This document shows, in pieces, positions 11,878-22,782 of a stretch of DNA of 64,000 nucleotides. This stretch comes from Trichoderma breve (lineage: Eukaryota > Ascomycota > Sordariomycetes > Hypocreales > Hypocreaceae): contig NC_079233.1 of the NCBI RefSeq assembly GCF_028502605.1, positions 6,262,001-6,326,000 on the forward strand, read 5' to 3'. How positions within the stretch are numbered: position 1 is the first letter of the stretch; every line of letters begins with the position of its first letter. Made by a program: the position numbers and the translations under genes. The notes under the pieces were generated by a model. It saw only the letters and a list, made by a program, of their open reading frames with translations, had not been told where the DNA came from and did no database searches.

Positions 11878-13656
11878 ATGAAGGTTCGGAAGTTAACCGT
11901 CTGTCATACATGCAGGGCACGGAAACTGGGGGTGAGTTCTTACTCGTACACTGGATTTGCTCAGTTTGGAGAAATGCATCTCTCATCTACGATCTGACAT
12001 CTATGTCTTGCATCTCGGTAATAATTACTAAATCTGGGATTCTCAGTGTGATGGAAAGCGACCCTCATGCTCGCAATGCGCAGGAACGAAGATCAAGTGT
12101 GGAGGGTATCAGTATGACCTCGTCTTCATACCATCCCAGTTATCCATTGGACCATCGACAAAATCCAAGACGCGCAAGGATGGAAAGGTCGGAAAGAAAC
12201 GAGGCGACTGCACAAGGCCACAAACTAGCACTTCTACGGACAGTAGCGACGAAGTGTTCCAAGAAGCCAAGCCAATAGCTAAATATGACGCGGCATCAGT
12301 TAGGCCCTCACTGGCTTGGCCATTCCAGGACATCATCTCGTTGGTTGTGCAGAACTTCTCGCCAACGGTGCTCTCTAGCAATTCGGCATTTATGAACTGG
12401 GATGTGGACATTTATCCTCGCGTATGTGGAGCTTGGATCGAGCTTCTGCCGGTTCTGTCCATGACCCGGCGATATGAGATGGCTCTGTCTTCATCAGTCA
12501 AGGCCCTTGCCGTATCCATTCTGTCCAGGGGCCGTAACGGGATAGCGCCGATCTCAGATGCTCTGACGGCGCATTGCTCCGCATTGCATTCGCTTCATGA
12601 CAGTCTGCATCACATAGCACACACTGCCGATTCCGACGTCTTGGCGGTGGCCATCATGTGCCTGATGATCTCGGAAGTACGTGCCGAACCCGTTTACTTA
12701 CTTTATTCTGTGGCTCCTGTTCCCGAGAAGCTGACTGGGTTTACTTTTAATAGCTTATCCTGCCGACTGCGATCTCCAGCAGCGCGGCTCATGCGGCTGG
12801 CTTAAGCGATTTGATCCAGCTGCATAGTCCAGAAGCTTATTCCTCCGGGCCGTCCCACAGGATTTTTATCGGACTTCGCCCGGCTATGGTATGAGCCACT
12901 CTTTTATCTGAACTTATAATTTGCGATTATTGACCTTTCAACCAGATCATTCACTCGATTCGAAACAAGCAGCCCACATTTCTAGCTTCTCACGAGTGGA
13001 GGACAGTTCCGTTTCAGCATGTCAAAGCAAACTCGTTCCATGCTCTCATGACCGAAGCTACCGCAATTCCATCTATTTTAGTGGATATCGATCAGCTCAA
13101 ATACGGCTCTCCCAATGCAAGCTCACCTCATGCTGTCTTTCAAGCTCTCAAAGACCTTCTTGACGCCCTGGTCAACTGGAATGTCTCTTTCCAAAGTCTC
13201 ACAAACAAGCCATCCTTCCGCATTCTCGGCAAAGGGCCCGAAAAAGCTCATGTGTGGTTCCCCGATATTACGACCGCAAATTCTATGACGCATTACTGGA
13301 CTTTCTGGATAATGTGCATCGTGTACATCAGAAAGCTTAGGGAAGATTACCCGGAGCTCAGAGACGAAGAGTTGTTGATCAGCGGAGAGAGCCCGGAGAG
13401 CCCCATCATCACAGAGGTGGCGATCCAAATGTCAACATGGATCTTCCAAAGCATTGAATATTTGGTTCAAGACGAGATGAGGCTGTTTGGCGCCATATCT
13501 GCAACACTACCAACAAGGATAGCCTATCAATTCCTCCGGTATAATCACTTCTACGACCAGGAACTGATATCGTGGTGTGAAAGAGTGATTCATGGCATTA
13601 GAGATCGGGGATACGATTACATTGCCCAGTATATCTTGGATGATGATGGGGTGTGA
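11878..13656 (+). CDS. Zn2Cys6 transcription factor
   Basis: Fungal binuclear zinc-cluster regulator. Exons 11878-11931, 12047-12676, 12754-12888 and 12946-13656 encode 509 residues. The zinc cluster at the very N-terminus is split by intron 1: Cys9, Cys12, Cys19, Cys26, Cys29 and Cys36 in the exact CX2CX6CX6CX2CX6C spacing (CHTCRARKLG joined to CDGKRPSCSQC). A basic, Ser/Thr-rich linker follows (KSKTRKDGKVGKKRGD), then a long C-terminal region of helical character, as in fungal-specific transcription-factor domains (Fungal_trans_2 type). It acts in the nucleus; the targets are unknown. It lies downstream of the MFS gene and converges with the metallo-hydrolase, with only 132 bp between stop codons. 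Confidence 0.88.
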
Positions 13657-13788
13657 TATAGAGTGGTGAGAAAAAACAGTTTACTTCATTCTTATACTAT
13701 CACCAGTAACGCTCATATATAGACTAGATACAGCATTCTTAAGACGTGTTTTCAGGGCCGCACTGGACCTTCAATACCATTTGACTTT

Positions 13789-14583
13789 TTAGAAAAACAC
13801 CTTCTTCTCACCACGGGGCAACCAGAAGACCTTCTCGCTGACGCCTGCCTCTGCAAAAGCCTTTTCGGCCGGTTCCCTGCCCTCGCTAAAATGACCCCAT
13901 CCTTCGAAGTGCATCGGCACGACCTTTTCGACGTTTGCATCTATGATAAGCTGCGAAGCCTGCTTACCATCCAAGGTGATTGGCATAAGCTCAGGTCCAC
14001 CCACGTCAACAGCCGCTCTGCCAAGATTGAGAAGAGCAAGGCTGATGTGATAACCCTTGAGGCTGTTGGCAACGTCTTGGTTGTAAATGGTATCGCCAGA
14101 GAAGTAAATGGCATTGGGTAGGCCATTGGTTGTTCCGAAATCGGCCGAGGTCACAAGGAAGCCGATGCACTCGCCTCCCGGTAAGTGCTCAGCAGGAGTG
14201 GCGATAATCTCAAACGTTTTACCTCCTGCAACGAGGGTAGCCCTATCACCGGCATTGAAGCCCGTTACAATCGCCTTGTCTCCAATATTCTTGGCGCCGT
14301 CTTTGGTGGTGAAGACCTTCTTGCCTTCGAGGACCTTTCGTCCAACTTCGTCAAGGTTATCGGGGTGGTCCTCGTGGCTGAGGAGTACAGCATCAATCTC
14401 AGGGAGATTTTCAGGCTTAATAGCCGGATCCTGGGTCGTCTTAAGTTGGACAACAGTGAGATCCCATTCGGTGCCAGCAGCAGCGAAGAGAGGGTCGGTC
14501 AAAAAGGTGACATTGTCAATCTGAAGAAGCGCAGTAGCAGTACCAATGTGGGTAACGCTGACGGAGCCCTTGAAGGAAGACAT
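13789..14583 (-). CDS. UlaG-like metallo-beta-lactamase-fold hydrolase
   Basis: Single-exon 264-residue protein of the metallo-beta-lactamase superfamily, closest in style to the UlaG/L-ascorbate-6-phosphate lactonase branch. Visible signatures: THIGTATALLQI at residues 11-22, LTDPLF at 28-33, and LLSHEDHPDNLD at 67-78 in place of the usual metal-binding HxHxDH. Further on come the conserved SGDT motif (FSGDTIYNQDV) and a C-terminal MHFEGWGHF with probable metal ligands. Length fits the family. No signal peptide, so probably cytosolic; the substrate cannot be told. The metal motif reads H-E-D-H-P-D, so the second canonical His position holds Asp. Start is the ATG at 14583; convergent with the upstream regulator. 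Confidence 0.82.
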   Translation of the reverse strand: MSSFKGSVSVTHIGTATALLQIDNVTFLTDPLFAAAGTEWDLTVVQLKTTQDPAIKPENLPEIDAVLLSHEDHPDNLDEVGRKVLEGKKVFTTKDGAKNIGDKAIVTGFNAGDRATLVAGGKTFEIIATPAEHLPGGECIGFLVTSADFGTTNGLPNAIYFSGDTIYNQDVANSLKGYHISLALLNLGRAAVDVGGPELMPITLDGKQASQLIIDANVEKVVPMHFEGWGHFSEGREPAEKAFAEAGVSEKVFWLPRGEKKVFF

Positions 14584-15849
14584 TGTTGTTTATTGGACTT
14601 TGGCTTTGGAATGAAGATACAATTCTCGAATTATCAACTGTGTTTGAGATTGAATTGAGTGTGCTGTTTGAATAGCTCTTTTCGATTCAAGTGGAAGACA
14701 AGCAGTTATTTAAACTTTCACAACTCAACAACCCCGCCAAGGACTCAACTCGGGAGAATTACCTAAAACCCCCAAAATATAACTCCCATCATAGCAATTC
14801 AAATTCCAATCATAAACATAAATGAGTGTTAATAATCATGATAAATGCAAATACTCTGTCTGATGACTCGGATTATCAAATCCTCCTCGTCTCCCCCGCC
14901 ATTCTCGAACAAGAGAATCGTCATGTTGGCCCTGACTTATACCAAATCCAAAGTCTTGGCGGATAATGTTACTATAAGCGGTTAGCGTCTCTGGTTGCCC
15001 ACGGTTAGCCCAGGCGATAACTCGCACTCTGGACTCACTTATACCCTCGATGACGTTCAAATTTGAAGAATTTCCGTGGTATTCTTGGTGTGTTATTAAT
15101 GCATTAATAATTGAAAATTCCATGGATTTGGTCATGCGAAGGATGATGGGGCCCCCAGTTTATATGATCATCGTTGTCTAAGAGGGCGTCGAGTATCAAG
15201 GAGACTAGAGGCATATCGGTAGTTGAGAAATTACAACTGCCGAGCCTCTAGAAAGGTGCAATTAATTGCAGGTAACATAATTTGTTTCTCATGATTTTGT
15301 TGAAATTGGATTATTTCGCCTTCATGATGTTATTTTAAAGCAGATGTTATCTGGTGATGGCCTACACCCCAACAAGTGGACATCATCTTCATACCCCAAC
15401 GGCAATATTGTTGTATTTGGAATCCACAAAAGGTGCCGATAAACTATGATATATAATTATGTATTTCAGGTCTCATCGAGGATGTAAGACATTGATATAA
15501 GCATGTGATATAAGCTTGACGCTGCTAATCACGAGAGGCATGTCTTCGCCCTTTAATCATTTCGCTATATCGAGCACTAACTTAAGCTTAATACGCCATA
15601 GGTAATGCGTGATCAATTTATTTATTTGAAATGTGAAATGTCGTTATTTGGGATGGAAAATTGTATTCTCCGGCGGATTGATGCGGTGGTCTCTGCAGCT
15701 GAGGGGGGAATCATCGTAGGCTGTCCGTAATGATAAGACTATAAAAATCTGGCTGTACAACCTCTGGTTCATAACTAATCGCAGAAATATGACAATCTCT
15801 TTTTCATTTCATGATCAGTCCTTTGTAAAAAGAGACATCAAATGGAGAA
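14584..15849. other. 1.3-kb AT-rich intergenic region
   Basis: The only sizeable open frame (14836-15135, minus, 99 codons) has no recognisable domain, and I do not call it a gene. Otherwise nothing is seen. Confidence 0.4.
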
Positions 15850-16715
15850 TTAGATGGTTAATACAGTTCCGGCCCAAATAAGTGATCGTGGAGGCTCAGA
15901 TTCCCCCTCTTCGGCCATATCCATCTTCCAATCGTGCAATAAGACGAGTCCTGGTTCTACGGCAGGAAATCCTTCCATTATTCTTCCAATATCGGTCATC
16001 GTTCTCATTATCAATGGCGTGGGTGTCCTTGCATAAGCAACCAGCAGGTCTTCAATCGCCTCTTCCTTCTGATACTCCAAGACTCCATGAGTAAAGCTAA
16101 CCAAGCTCCCCGGAGCAAGGTTTTGCCGCAAGGTATTGAGAATACCGCGATCGACATCAATATCAAAAAAGTGCAATAGACCCATCATGACAACGCCCAC
16201 TGGCTTTGAGAAGTCAATGAGATTGCGCGTCTCAGGGTGGTTCAAGATGGGCTCCAGTTCTAGGACCGACCCTTGAATAAATGCCGTTGATGAGTTTCCA
16301 CTGAGGATCTGCCGCCCTTGAACGACAGCAGACTCGTCAATGTCGACATAAACGACGCGGGCATTAGGGTTGACCCTCTGGGCTACTTGATGAGTGTTAT
16401 CAGCACTTGGTAGCCCTGAGCCAATATCAATGAACTGGTCGATGCCTTGGTAGCACATGTACCGAATTACACGTCTCAGAAAATGGCGACCTTCGGCCAC
16501 GATTTCGATGATGTTGGGGAGTGCTTCTTTGACTGCCGCCACGGCGGCCCTGTCTGAAGCATAGTTGTTTTTTCCACCAAGATAGAAGTCATACTGAATT
16601 CAAGTTAACTCAACTTTAATCCTACAAGTTCTATTTCATTCAAAAATGTGAGATATACCATGCGAGCGACAGAAGGTCGCGAGACGTCAACACCACTGGG
16701 AGGGTTGGGATCCAT
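15850..16715 (-). CDS. Methyltransf_19 (DUF574) SAM-dependent methyltransferase, likely bacterial origin
   Basis: S-adenosylmethionine-dependent methyltransferase of the Methyltransf_19/DUF574 family, known chiefly from actinobacteria. Minus-strand exons 16659-16715 and 15850-16593 give 266 residues, the standard family length. The intron 16594-16658 splits the N-terminal signature and its removal restores it exactly: RPSVARM joined to YDFYLGGKNNYASDRAA. Further family motifs: RHFLRRVIRYMCYQGIDQF, the SAM-binding motif FIDIGSGLPS, then NARVVYVDIDESAV. The acceptor substrate is unknown; bacterial members are often near secondary-metabolite genes. No signal peptide, so probably cytosolic. Transfer into the fungus followed by intron gain is my inference from the family's known distribution. 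It is isolated, with a 2.2-kb gene-free stretch upstream. Confidence 0.88.
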
Positions 16716-18906
16716 GCTGAACTGATGTGAGGTATTGAAAGGTTGATTGTTTAATTATTAGAAGCGTGGATCTTCGGAGAGTGAAAAAGGGCGTTCACAT
16801 GCAAATAGAAGTTGATATAGCTTCGTGATTGTTGCAAAATGTCGAAACTGCTCAAAACAAGCCGCTGGTTTTCTTCGCTGATACTTTGTCACGCAGAAAA
16901 GAACACTGTACATAAGGCTGTGAAGTCGAGGGTTATATAGTAGCAGGAAAACTTAGTTACACATATTTTACGAGAACAATAACTTTGTACGACCCCAATT
17001 GCCCATCAATTAGATTAACGAACAAGCTAATTGTGGAGATTGTTGGTTCAAACATGTAGCGCTTATAACCACAACTGGAGTCCAATTCTAGCGCTCACAT
17101 CAGACACGAGCGTGGAGACAGTCTGATGATACTGTACGGAATATTTCACACGCAATTGCTGTGAAATGAACTCTCTCAGTTTGAGAAAAAACGAATCGCT
17201 CACGGTGTATTCCACTGTCCAATTGTTACAGATTGGTTCACCTACCATTAGTCGATAAAGCAACTTTTATCATTTTGAATTTCTGTATTAAGTATCTAAA
17301 CAGTGGGATATACTAATATTTGGCAGGAGACAACAGGATGCTCTAGTAACTCCATACTGTGAGTCCCAAGCAGAAATCATGACGATCTGGTTCACGTAAC
17401 GCTAGCCTCTCTAAGTAAGAGGTGCGCCGTAGCAAAGGAACCAGTAGACAACTCAGTCTTCCTCCGACGGCCGATGTTGGGGATTCTTCTATATGCAGCT
17501 AATGAATGCATGGTGACAAGACTAATAGAAAATTGCGGAGAAAAGGAGCTTTTCTTACTCCCCAGTCAACGAACTTGATTTGCTTGACAGCTCGGGAACG
17601 AAAAACGTCCCAGGCAGGAGTTGACGATCAAAGACGAAAGCGATAGGGCTGCGTAAGCGACCTAACCAATTACAATGCCTGTTTCAATACTGGTTTAACA
17701 TCCAATAAATCCTCGTGAACTCTACTGCTTAAAGCATCGCCTCGACATAAACGTCATGACCCCCACCCAACTTTCCAGTGTTAATTCGAGTTAATTCTTT
17801 GCTGATAGGTCATATGATCACCAACTGTGGTTGTTACGAACCTTGTCATTTCATGCTATGACTCTTAGATTTCGCAGTCTTTAAAATCTGACGCATTGTC
17901 CTTAACTAAAACCTGCTCAAGCTGCTTCCGCTTCTGAATGCATTAATGCGAAGATTGCTATGCTAAGCCTTAGCTGCGGGCGATCGTCAGGCTCATTGTA
18001 CTAGGTGGCCATTTTTTCATCATATCTCAATTGGATGCTCAGCACCCTCTCCACCCTCAGTGCATGATACCAAATGGATGAAAATGACTGAAGCTCGGGA
18101 TATCCGCCGGGTATCGGCTATCTCGGCTATTACTTTGATCAACTGATCGTGCACAACCGACCACAGCTAGAAATAACTTTGATGACTTAAGCTCGTAGCT
18201 TACATAGCGCCCTATATGAACATGTATTCTAGAATTGATACGGTAGGTGATATGAAAAATTGCTCGATAGAGTCAATAATCACTCATGTGTGTATTTAAA
18301 TAAATTAGCAAGGTTTAATGACGATGAGATGTGCGTTGCAAACACAGGGGTGACGAGTATATAGGGCTGGGCTTGGAATTAGAAAAATTGCTATTAGACC
18401 GGACTAAATAGTTCAAGTCCATACTATTTTGACTACCTCTTTATATCAGATCTCGTTTCTCAGTTGTGGTCACATGTCGTCTTTATGCTTTTATATGATG
18501 AGCAAGGGCAGCTGAACTTGTCTTTACCTGTTCGTTAACATGGTGTAAAAGTTTAAGCCAACTAATCAATGTCATGTATATTCGCTACGATTCTCCGGCT
18601 GTTTCGTTGTAATTCAAGGATGAGTGAATTGTTCATTTGTATTGAGATATATACAAGAGTAAATAAAATAGTTCCTTTTCAGTATGTCTTCCCTACTTAT
18701 CGATCACAATTAGTCGTAAATATGGTACCGTATCTGGATCATATGGACCATGTGAGATCCTCAATAGTATCACTGACTCGGCGTATGCGAACTTGTAGAT
18801 TCATTTTACTCCTTTGTATGTCTATATATTAGCCACGTGTGGGCATTAGGTATATACGTCGAGGCCCATGAGAAACTCTATCCCATCTTCTCGCCAATTC
18901 ATATCG
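16716..18906. other. 2.2-kb AT-rich gene-free region
   Basis: No coding or RNA gene could be supported on either strand. The left part is the upstream region of the DUF574 methyltransferase. Confidence 0.45.
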
Positions 18907-19561
18907 CTAGTTATCCAAGCCAGGGCAGTTCTCGGAGGTGGTGCTGGTAATCTTGTTGTATGGAGAAGGGTCCGTCCAGATCAAGTTAAACGAGTCATCA
19001 GGGTAGTCAGGACCCTTCTTGACACCCAGAGATTCGACAATGTTGGTAAGTTCGTTGTGTTCCCAGCTAGACATTCAGCATTAGTGACGTTCATGATAAA
19101 TTTGGGCCACAGCTTTCTCCAGAGAATTTACCAGATGAGGATGTTGCCAGAACCCTTGTAGTCATTGACAAGGTCAGCAACGCAGTCGGACTTGGTCTTG
19201 CCACAGCTTGTATCAACGGTCAGGCCGAGGTCATTGGCCAAAGGAGTGACAGTGTTAAGAGCTCGAATTCGGGCGCCATCTGTATTTGACCGGGGTTAGT
19301 TGTTTCGCTGTCCCAAACGCAAGCCGTCTCATAATTGTTAGAGAAAAGGTACATACCCTTGGGCTTCTCGGCGATGATATACTGGATGTTGTACTGAGAA
19401 CTGGCACCAAAGACGTTTCTCAGGCACTGAGCGCGCTGCACTCCCTGTGCGCTCAAATTGGGATCGTCATCATCATCGGGCTTCTCGCCATGGCGGATGA
19501 GGTAGACGGTCTGAGCAGAAGCCAAAGCGGCTCCAACAAGGAGGAGAAAAGCGGCCTTCAT
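18907..19561 (-). CDS. Small secreted histidine phosphatase (phosphoglycerate mutase-like)
   Basis: Minus-strand exons 19357-19561, 19132-19279 and 18907-19066 encode 170 residues. Residues 1-16 form a signal peptide (MKAAFLLLVGAALASA), with predicted cleavage before QTVYLI. The phosphohistidine motif is LIRHGEKP, with Arg23 and His24 the presumed catalytic pair. The second catalytic region, ILIC-WEH at about 115-121, is interrupted by the last intron. DGARIRALNTVTPLA and CGKTKSDC contribute the middle of a short alpha/beta fold, and several Cys could form disulfides, consistent with secretion. The family hydrolyses phosphomonoesters; the substrate is unknown. The protein is shorter than acid phosphatases or phytases of the same clan, resembling the short fungal PGM-like secreted proteins. 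Confidence 0.82.
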
Positions 19562-20851
19562 TTTTGAATTGGTTTTCTTTCTGTTGTATGAGAGAGCTGA
19601 GGAAATGACCTGTGTTGCACTCGGGACGGAGGCAGTATTTATGTCGCGAGCTCATGCCATGGCAAGTGTAACACCAGAGTCCCTGGCCTCTCCCCCCAGC
19701 TGAGATATCTTCCGTTCCTTCTTGTTTAAGATGTTTCGGCCGGCTACCGGAGCGGTCTTGTGCGCTATATCCTAATCGCGACCGATGCCCGTGGCGACGA
19801 CAAGGAAATGGGAGGGATCGACAGGTAAGTTTCCGAGCTCACACAATTGGTGCGAGGGTTCGGAAACAGCAAGCGGAGTTTATGACAGGTCTCTCTTCAT
19901 GTTGAGATTAATAGCAATTGCTGTCGTTTTCTTATAATCATCCTCACCAAGAACCCAATCAATGCTTCAAAAGCATGCTCAAGCAAACGTAAATAGTTGT
20001 GACGGATCTCTATCGACTTTCTCATGGCATTGCATCGCAGCAACTTCACAGCGGCAAATGCGCCTCTCAACCCCACGGTGCCACGGCTCGTCCCATATTA
20101 GCCCCGAGCGGCTCCTCTTGTGCCTTATGGGTCGCAAATCATCCCGCGTAACACGGGGATGCTACGCTCCGTCTCATTGGAAGAAGCGCGCAAAGCAGCG
20201 ACAACAGATAGTGAATCTCGGTAGACGCTTTGGGAAAAGAAGACAGACATTGGTTCAATTGCTGTCTTGCTAATCATTAATTAATCCAATGACGACCGAT
20301 ATGCATAGTTTTGCGGTTTTTTTGTTTGCGTTTTACGAAATTCTGTGAAACGCAATCTGGCTTTAGGTGGGGTGTGGGAGATATAGACTGGAAGCGGAAA
20401 TGTTTGCACGAGTGCAACATCGCGATCAGAACTTTCCAACATTCGTACCACTTCCAGCAGGACAATTGATATAAAATTTGTGGGATAGTTTCACCTCTCA
20501 GTCAAAGAGCTTCCAAATTGAGAGTTTTATGCATTTTTTGTAGGCAAATCGGGGTCTTTTTGCTTGGGTAACATCCCATTTATCCAGATATGTTCACCTG
20601 CCCGAGCCAAGGTTGCACATGTGAGTAATAGTAACTTGCAGGTTTGAGACAGAATACTACTCCACATAATATACGAACATCAATATTGCAACCCTCATTT
20701 GGTAAAGAATTTTGGACCTGCAGCAACAGTGCCCTTTCACATCGAGACAGATCCAACATTGGCTCTTCTTTCGCGCTACGCTGGCATTGATTTCATGTAA
20801 TGCATGCATATGCACTCAATATATTCGGATGATGGCTAATTTGTCTTCCCT
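19562..20851. other. 1.3-kb intergenic region
   Basis: Includes the promoter of the secreted phosphatase and the 3' flank of the amidohydrolase. No gene could be supported. Confidence 0.45.
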
Positions 20852-22160
20852 CTATTCATATCTCTTGTCAAACTCGGCTCTCGCACTCGCAGCAATGTCA
20901 TCGTCAAGTAGAACCCTAAGAGCCAGCATTGCCATGCCCTTGCCACTCTTCATCGCCACCTCGTGAGCTTCGTCTGTACCTGCAGCAGCGGCAAACTCGC
21001 GACTATGGAGGGCAACGTTTGGCCCTGTTTTGATACCGAATCCACCGTGGATGCCAGGCACCACATGAGTCACGTTGCCCATATCGGTCGAAGCGTTGAA
21101 GCTCTCAGGTAAGCTTATCTCGACCCTTTCGCCAAGTTTGCCCATGTCTTCCGCATAAACTTTGCATAGCGTGGGGTTGGAAATGACATGCTCATACGTC
21201 GCAGCTCTGTGTCCCAGTTCATCAGTAAAAACAGCAAATCGTAAGAAGTTTGGAGTGTGAAATTAGTGTTACTCACGGGATATAATTGACCTCGCAGCCT
21301 GTTGCAGCGCCAGCTGCCTCTATGCAAGCCTTCACTCGCCTCACCAGCTTCTCCCCACGTTGACTGGTAGGGCTTCGGACATACCAATTCATCCGCGTGT
21401 AATCGGGAATCACATTTGGAACCGTGCCGCCGACCTCGATCACACCATGCATTCTCTCATCAGGACGGATCTGCTGACGCAGCATCGACACATTGTTATA
21501 GGCTGCAACGGCAGCATCTAGAGCGTTAACACCGTTCCAAGGCTCACCGGCTGCGTGAGCGGTTACTCCGCGAAACTCGACGCGGAACTTGTGACTGGCG
21601 ATGAGATCAAATCCAGCAACTCCAGAGATGTGGCTGCTGCTGTTGGTATTTATGCGATTGACAGATATAGGGTGAGCCATTATAGACGCGGCAATGTCTT
21701 CTGCAGGGCTGAAGGCGCCGGCTTCAATCAGCTTTGCCTTGCCACCGCCGCCCTCCTCAGCGGGCGTTCCCAGGATTCTCAACCGGCCAGGAACGTTCAG
21801 CTTAGAGAGAGCATGGGCCGCGCCAAGAAATGCAGCTATAGAAGACGTGGCGATCAGATTGTGGCCACATCCATGACCGATGTCCGGCAGAGCATCGTAC
21901 TCGCAGCACACGACAACCTGACGACCTCCCGCGCCGATCGTGGCTTCAAAGCTTGTATCAAGGCCCCAAGTCTTGCGTTTTACGTCAAACCCGAGTTTCT
22001 CCAGAAAAGAAGTAATTGTATCGTGTGCACCGAATTCTTTGTAAGCAAGTTCAGGGTTGTCGTGAATTGTCTGGTTGACTGTGCGGAGTTGAGGGCTCAG
22101 CTCGTCAAGGTGGGAATTGACGAGCTGCCGTACTTGCTCGATATCAACTTTAGAAGCCAT
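20852..22160 (-). CDS. M20-family amidohydrolase (PM20D2/AbgA-like)
   Basis: Zinc-dependent amidohydrolase of the peptidase M20 family, resembling PM20D2/AbgA-type enzymes that hydrolyse N-acyl amino acids or dipeptides. Minus-strand exons 21277-22160 and 20852-21206 give 412 residues. The metal-binding segment EYDALPDIGHGCGHN lies at residues 87-101 (His96, His100). The catalytic GTPAEEGGGGK segment contains Glu135-Glu136. The dimerisation-domain motif GVTAHAAGEPWNGVNALDAA follows. Exon 2 supplies the closing metal-ligand region (FNASTDMGNVTHVVPGIHG). No signal peptide, so cytosolic. It is transcribed divergently from a Zn2Cys6 regulator across 622 bp, so the two may share control; that is inference. 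Confidence 0.9.
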
Positions 22161-22782
22161 CCTTGATGTTCCAGAGGTTGTGAAAAGTGCGCAAAAAAAT
22201 TGGTCAATTCAATGCAATGCTGCTTTTGCAAATGAAGATGCGAAGTAGGTGTTGAGCAGCTTTTGACGCATAGATATACCTGAGCTATGTCATCGATGGT
22301 TCGACACTTTTTATCTCTAAAAGTGGGAGCGATCGATTGGCTAATCTGGTATCATCACCGTGATTGGATCTCTAACCATTCAATACCCATCATTATTACC
22401 GACCATCGGCTTCTTAGCTAGCGCCGTGCGGAGTATCAGCTTCTAGCCCCGAATGTGATTCTCGTGTGGCGCCGACAAGGCAGAGAGTCAAGGTGCATTA
22501 TTGATCAAGATTGTTAGCGGCGGCTGAGGCTGCCGACGGTCGGCAACGCAGCCTCACTCTGGGTGCACGAGACTGCCTCCTCACAGGCCTCCTTTTCGTC
22601 ATATTGTTTCTCAAGACAAAGAGCATCTCGTAGGCCCACAAAAGAGATTGATGATGTCTTTCAGAAACAACTTCTCCTCTTTCATCAACACACGCCCTTT
22701 AGTTCATCCATACTAGACTTGATATCCCTGCGAACACGAGTCAAAAACGCCAGTCAGACAATAAACGAGTTGGGCTGTTGCC
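22161..22782. promoter_or_regulatory. Shared divergent promoter region
   Basis: Between the divergent M20 amidohydrolase and the Zn2Cys6 regulator. It holds a CCG-N5-CGG palindrome at 22531-22545 and the untranslated leaders of both genes. Assignment as a promoter is by position. Confidence 0.6.
22531..22545. promoter_or_regulatory. Candidate Zn2Cys6 operator (TGCCGAC-G-GTCGGCA)
   Basis: A 15-bp inverted repeat with perfect 7-bp arms and a single central base. It contains two CGG triplets arranged as CCG-N5-CGG. Zinc-cluster regulators recognise paired CGG triplets in direct, inverted or everted order. It lies 238 bp upstream of such a regulator's ATG and within the divergent promoter. Binding is inferred, not shown. 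Confidence 0.5.

Noticed and set aside
14836..15135. 99-codon minus-strand open frame as a gene
   Set aside because: No signal peptide, domain, splice signal or gene-like composition; it is AT-rich like its surroundings.
21555..22166. 203-codon plus-strand open frame
   Set aside because: It is antisense to the M20 amidohydrolase first exon; codon and domain evidence all favour the minus strand.
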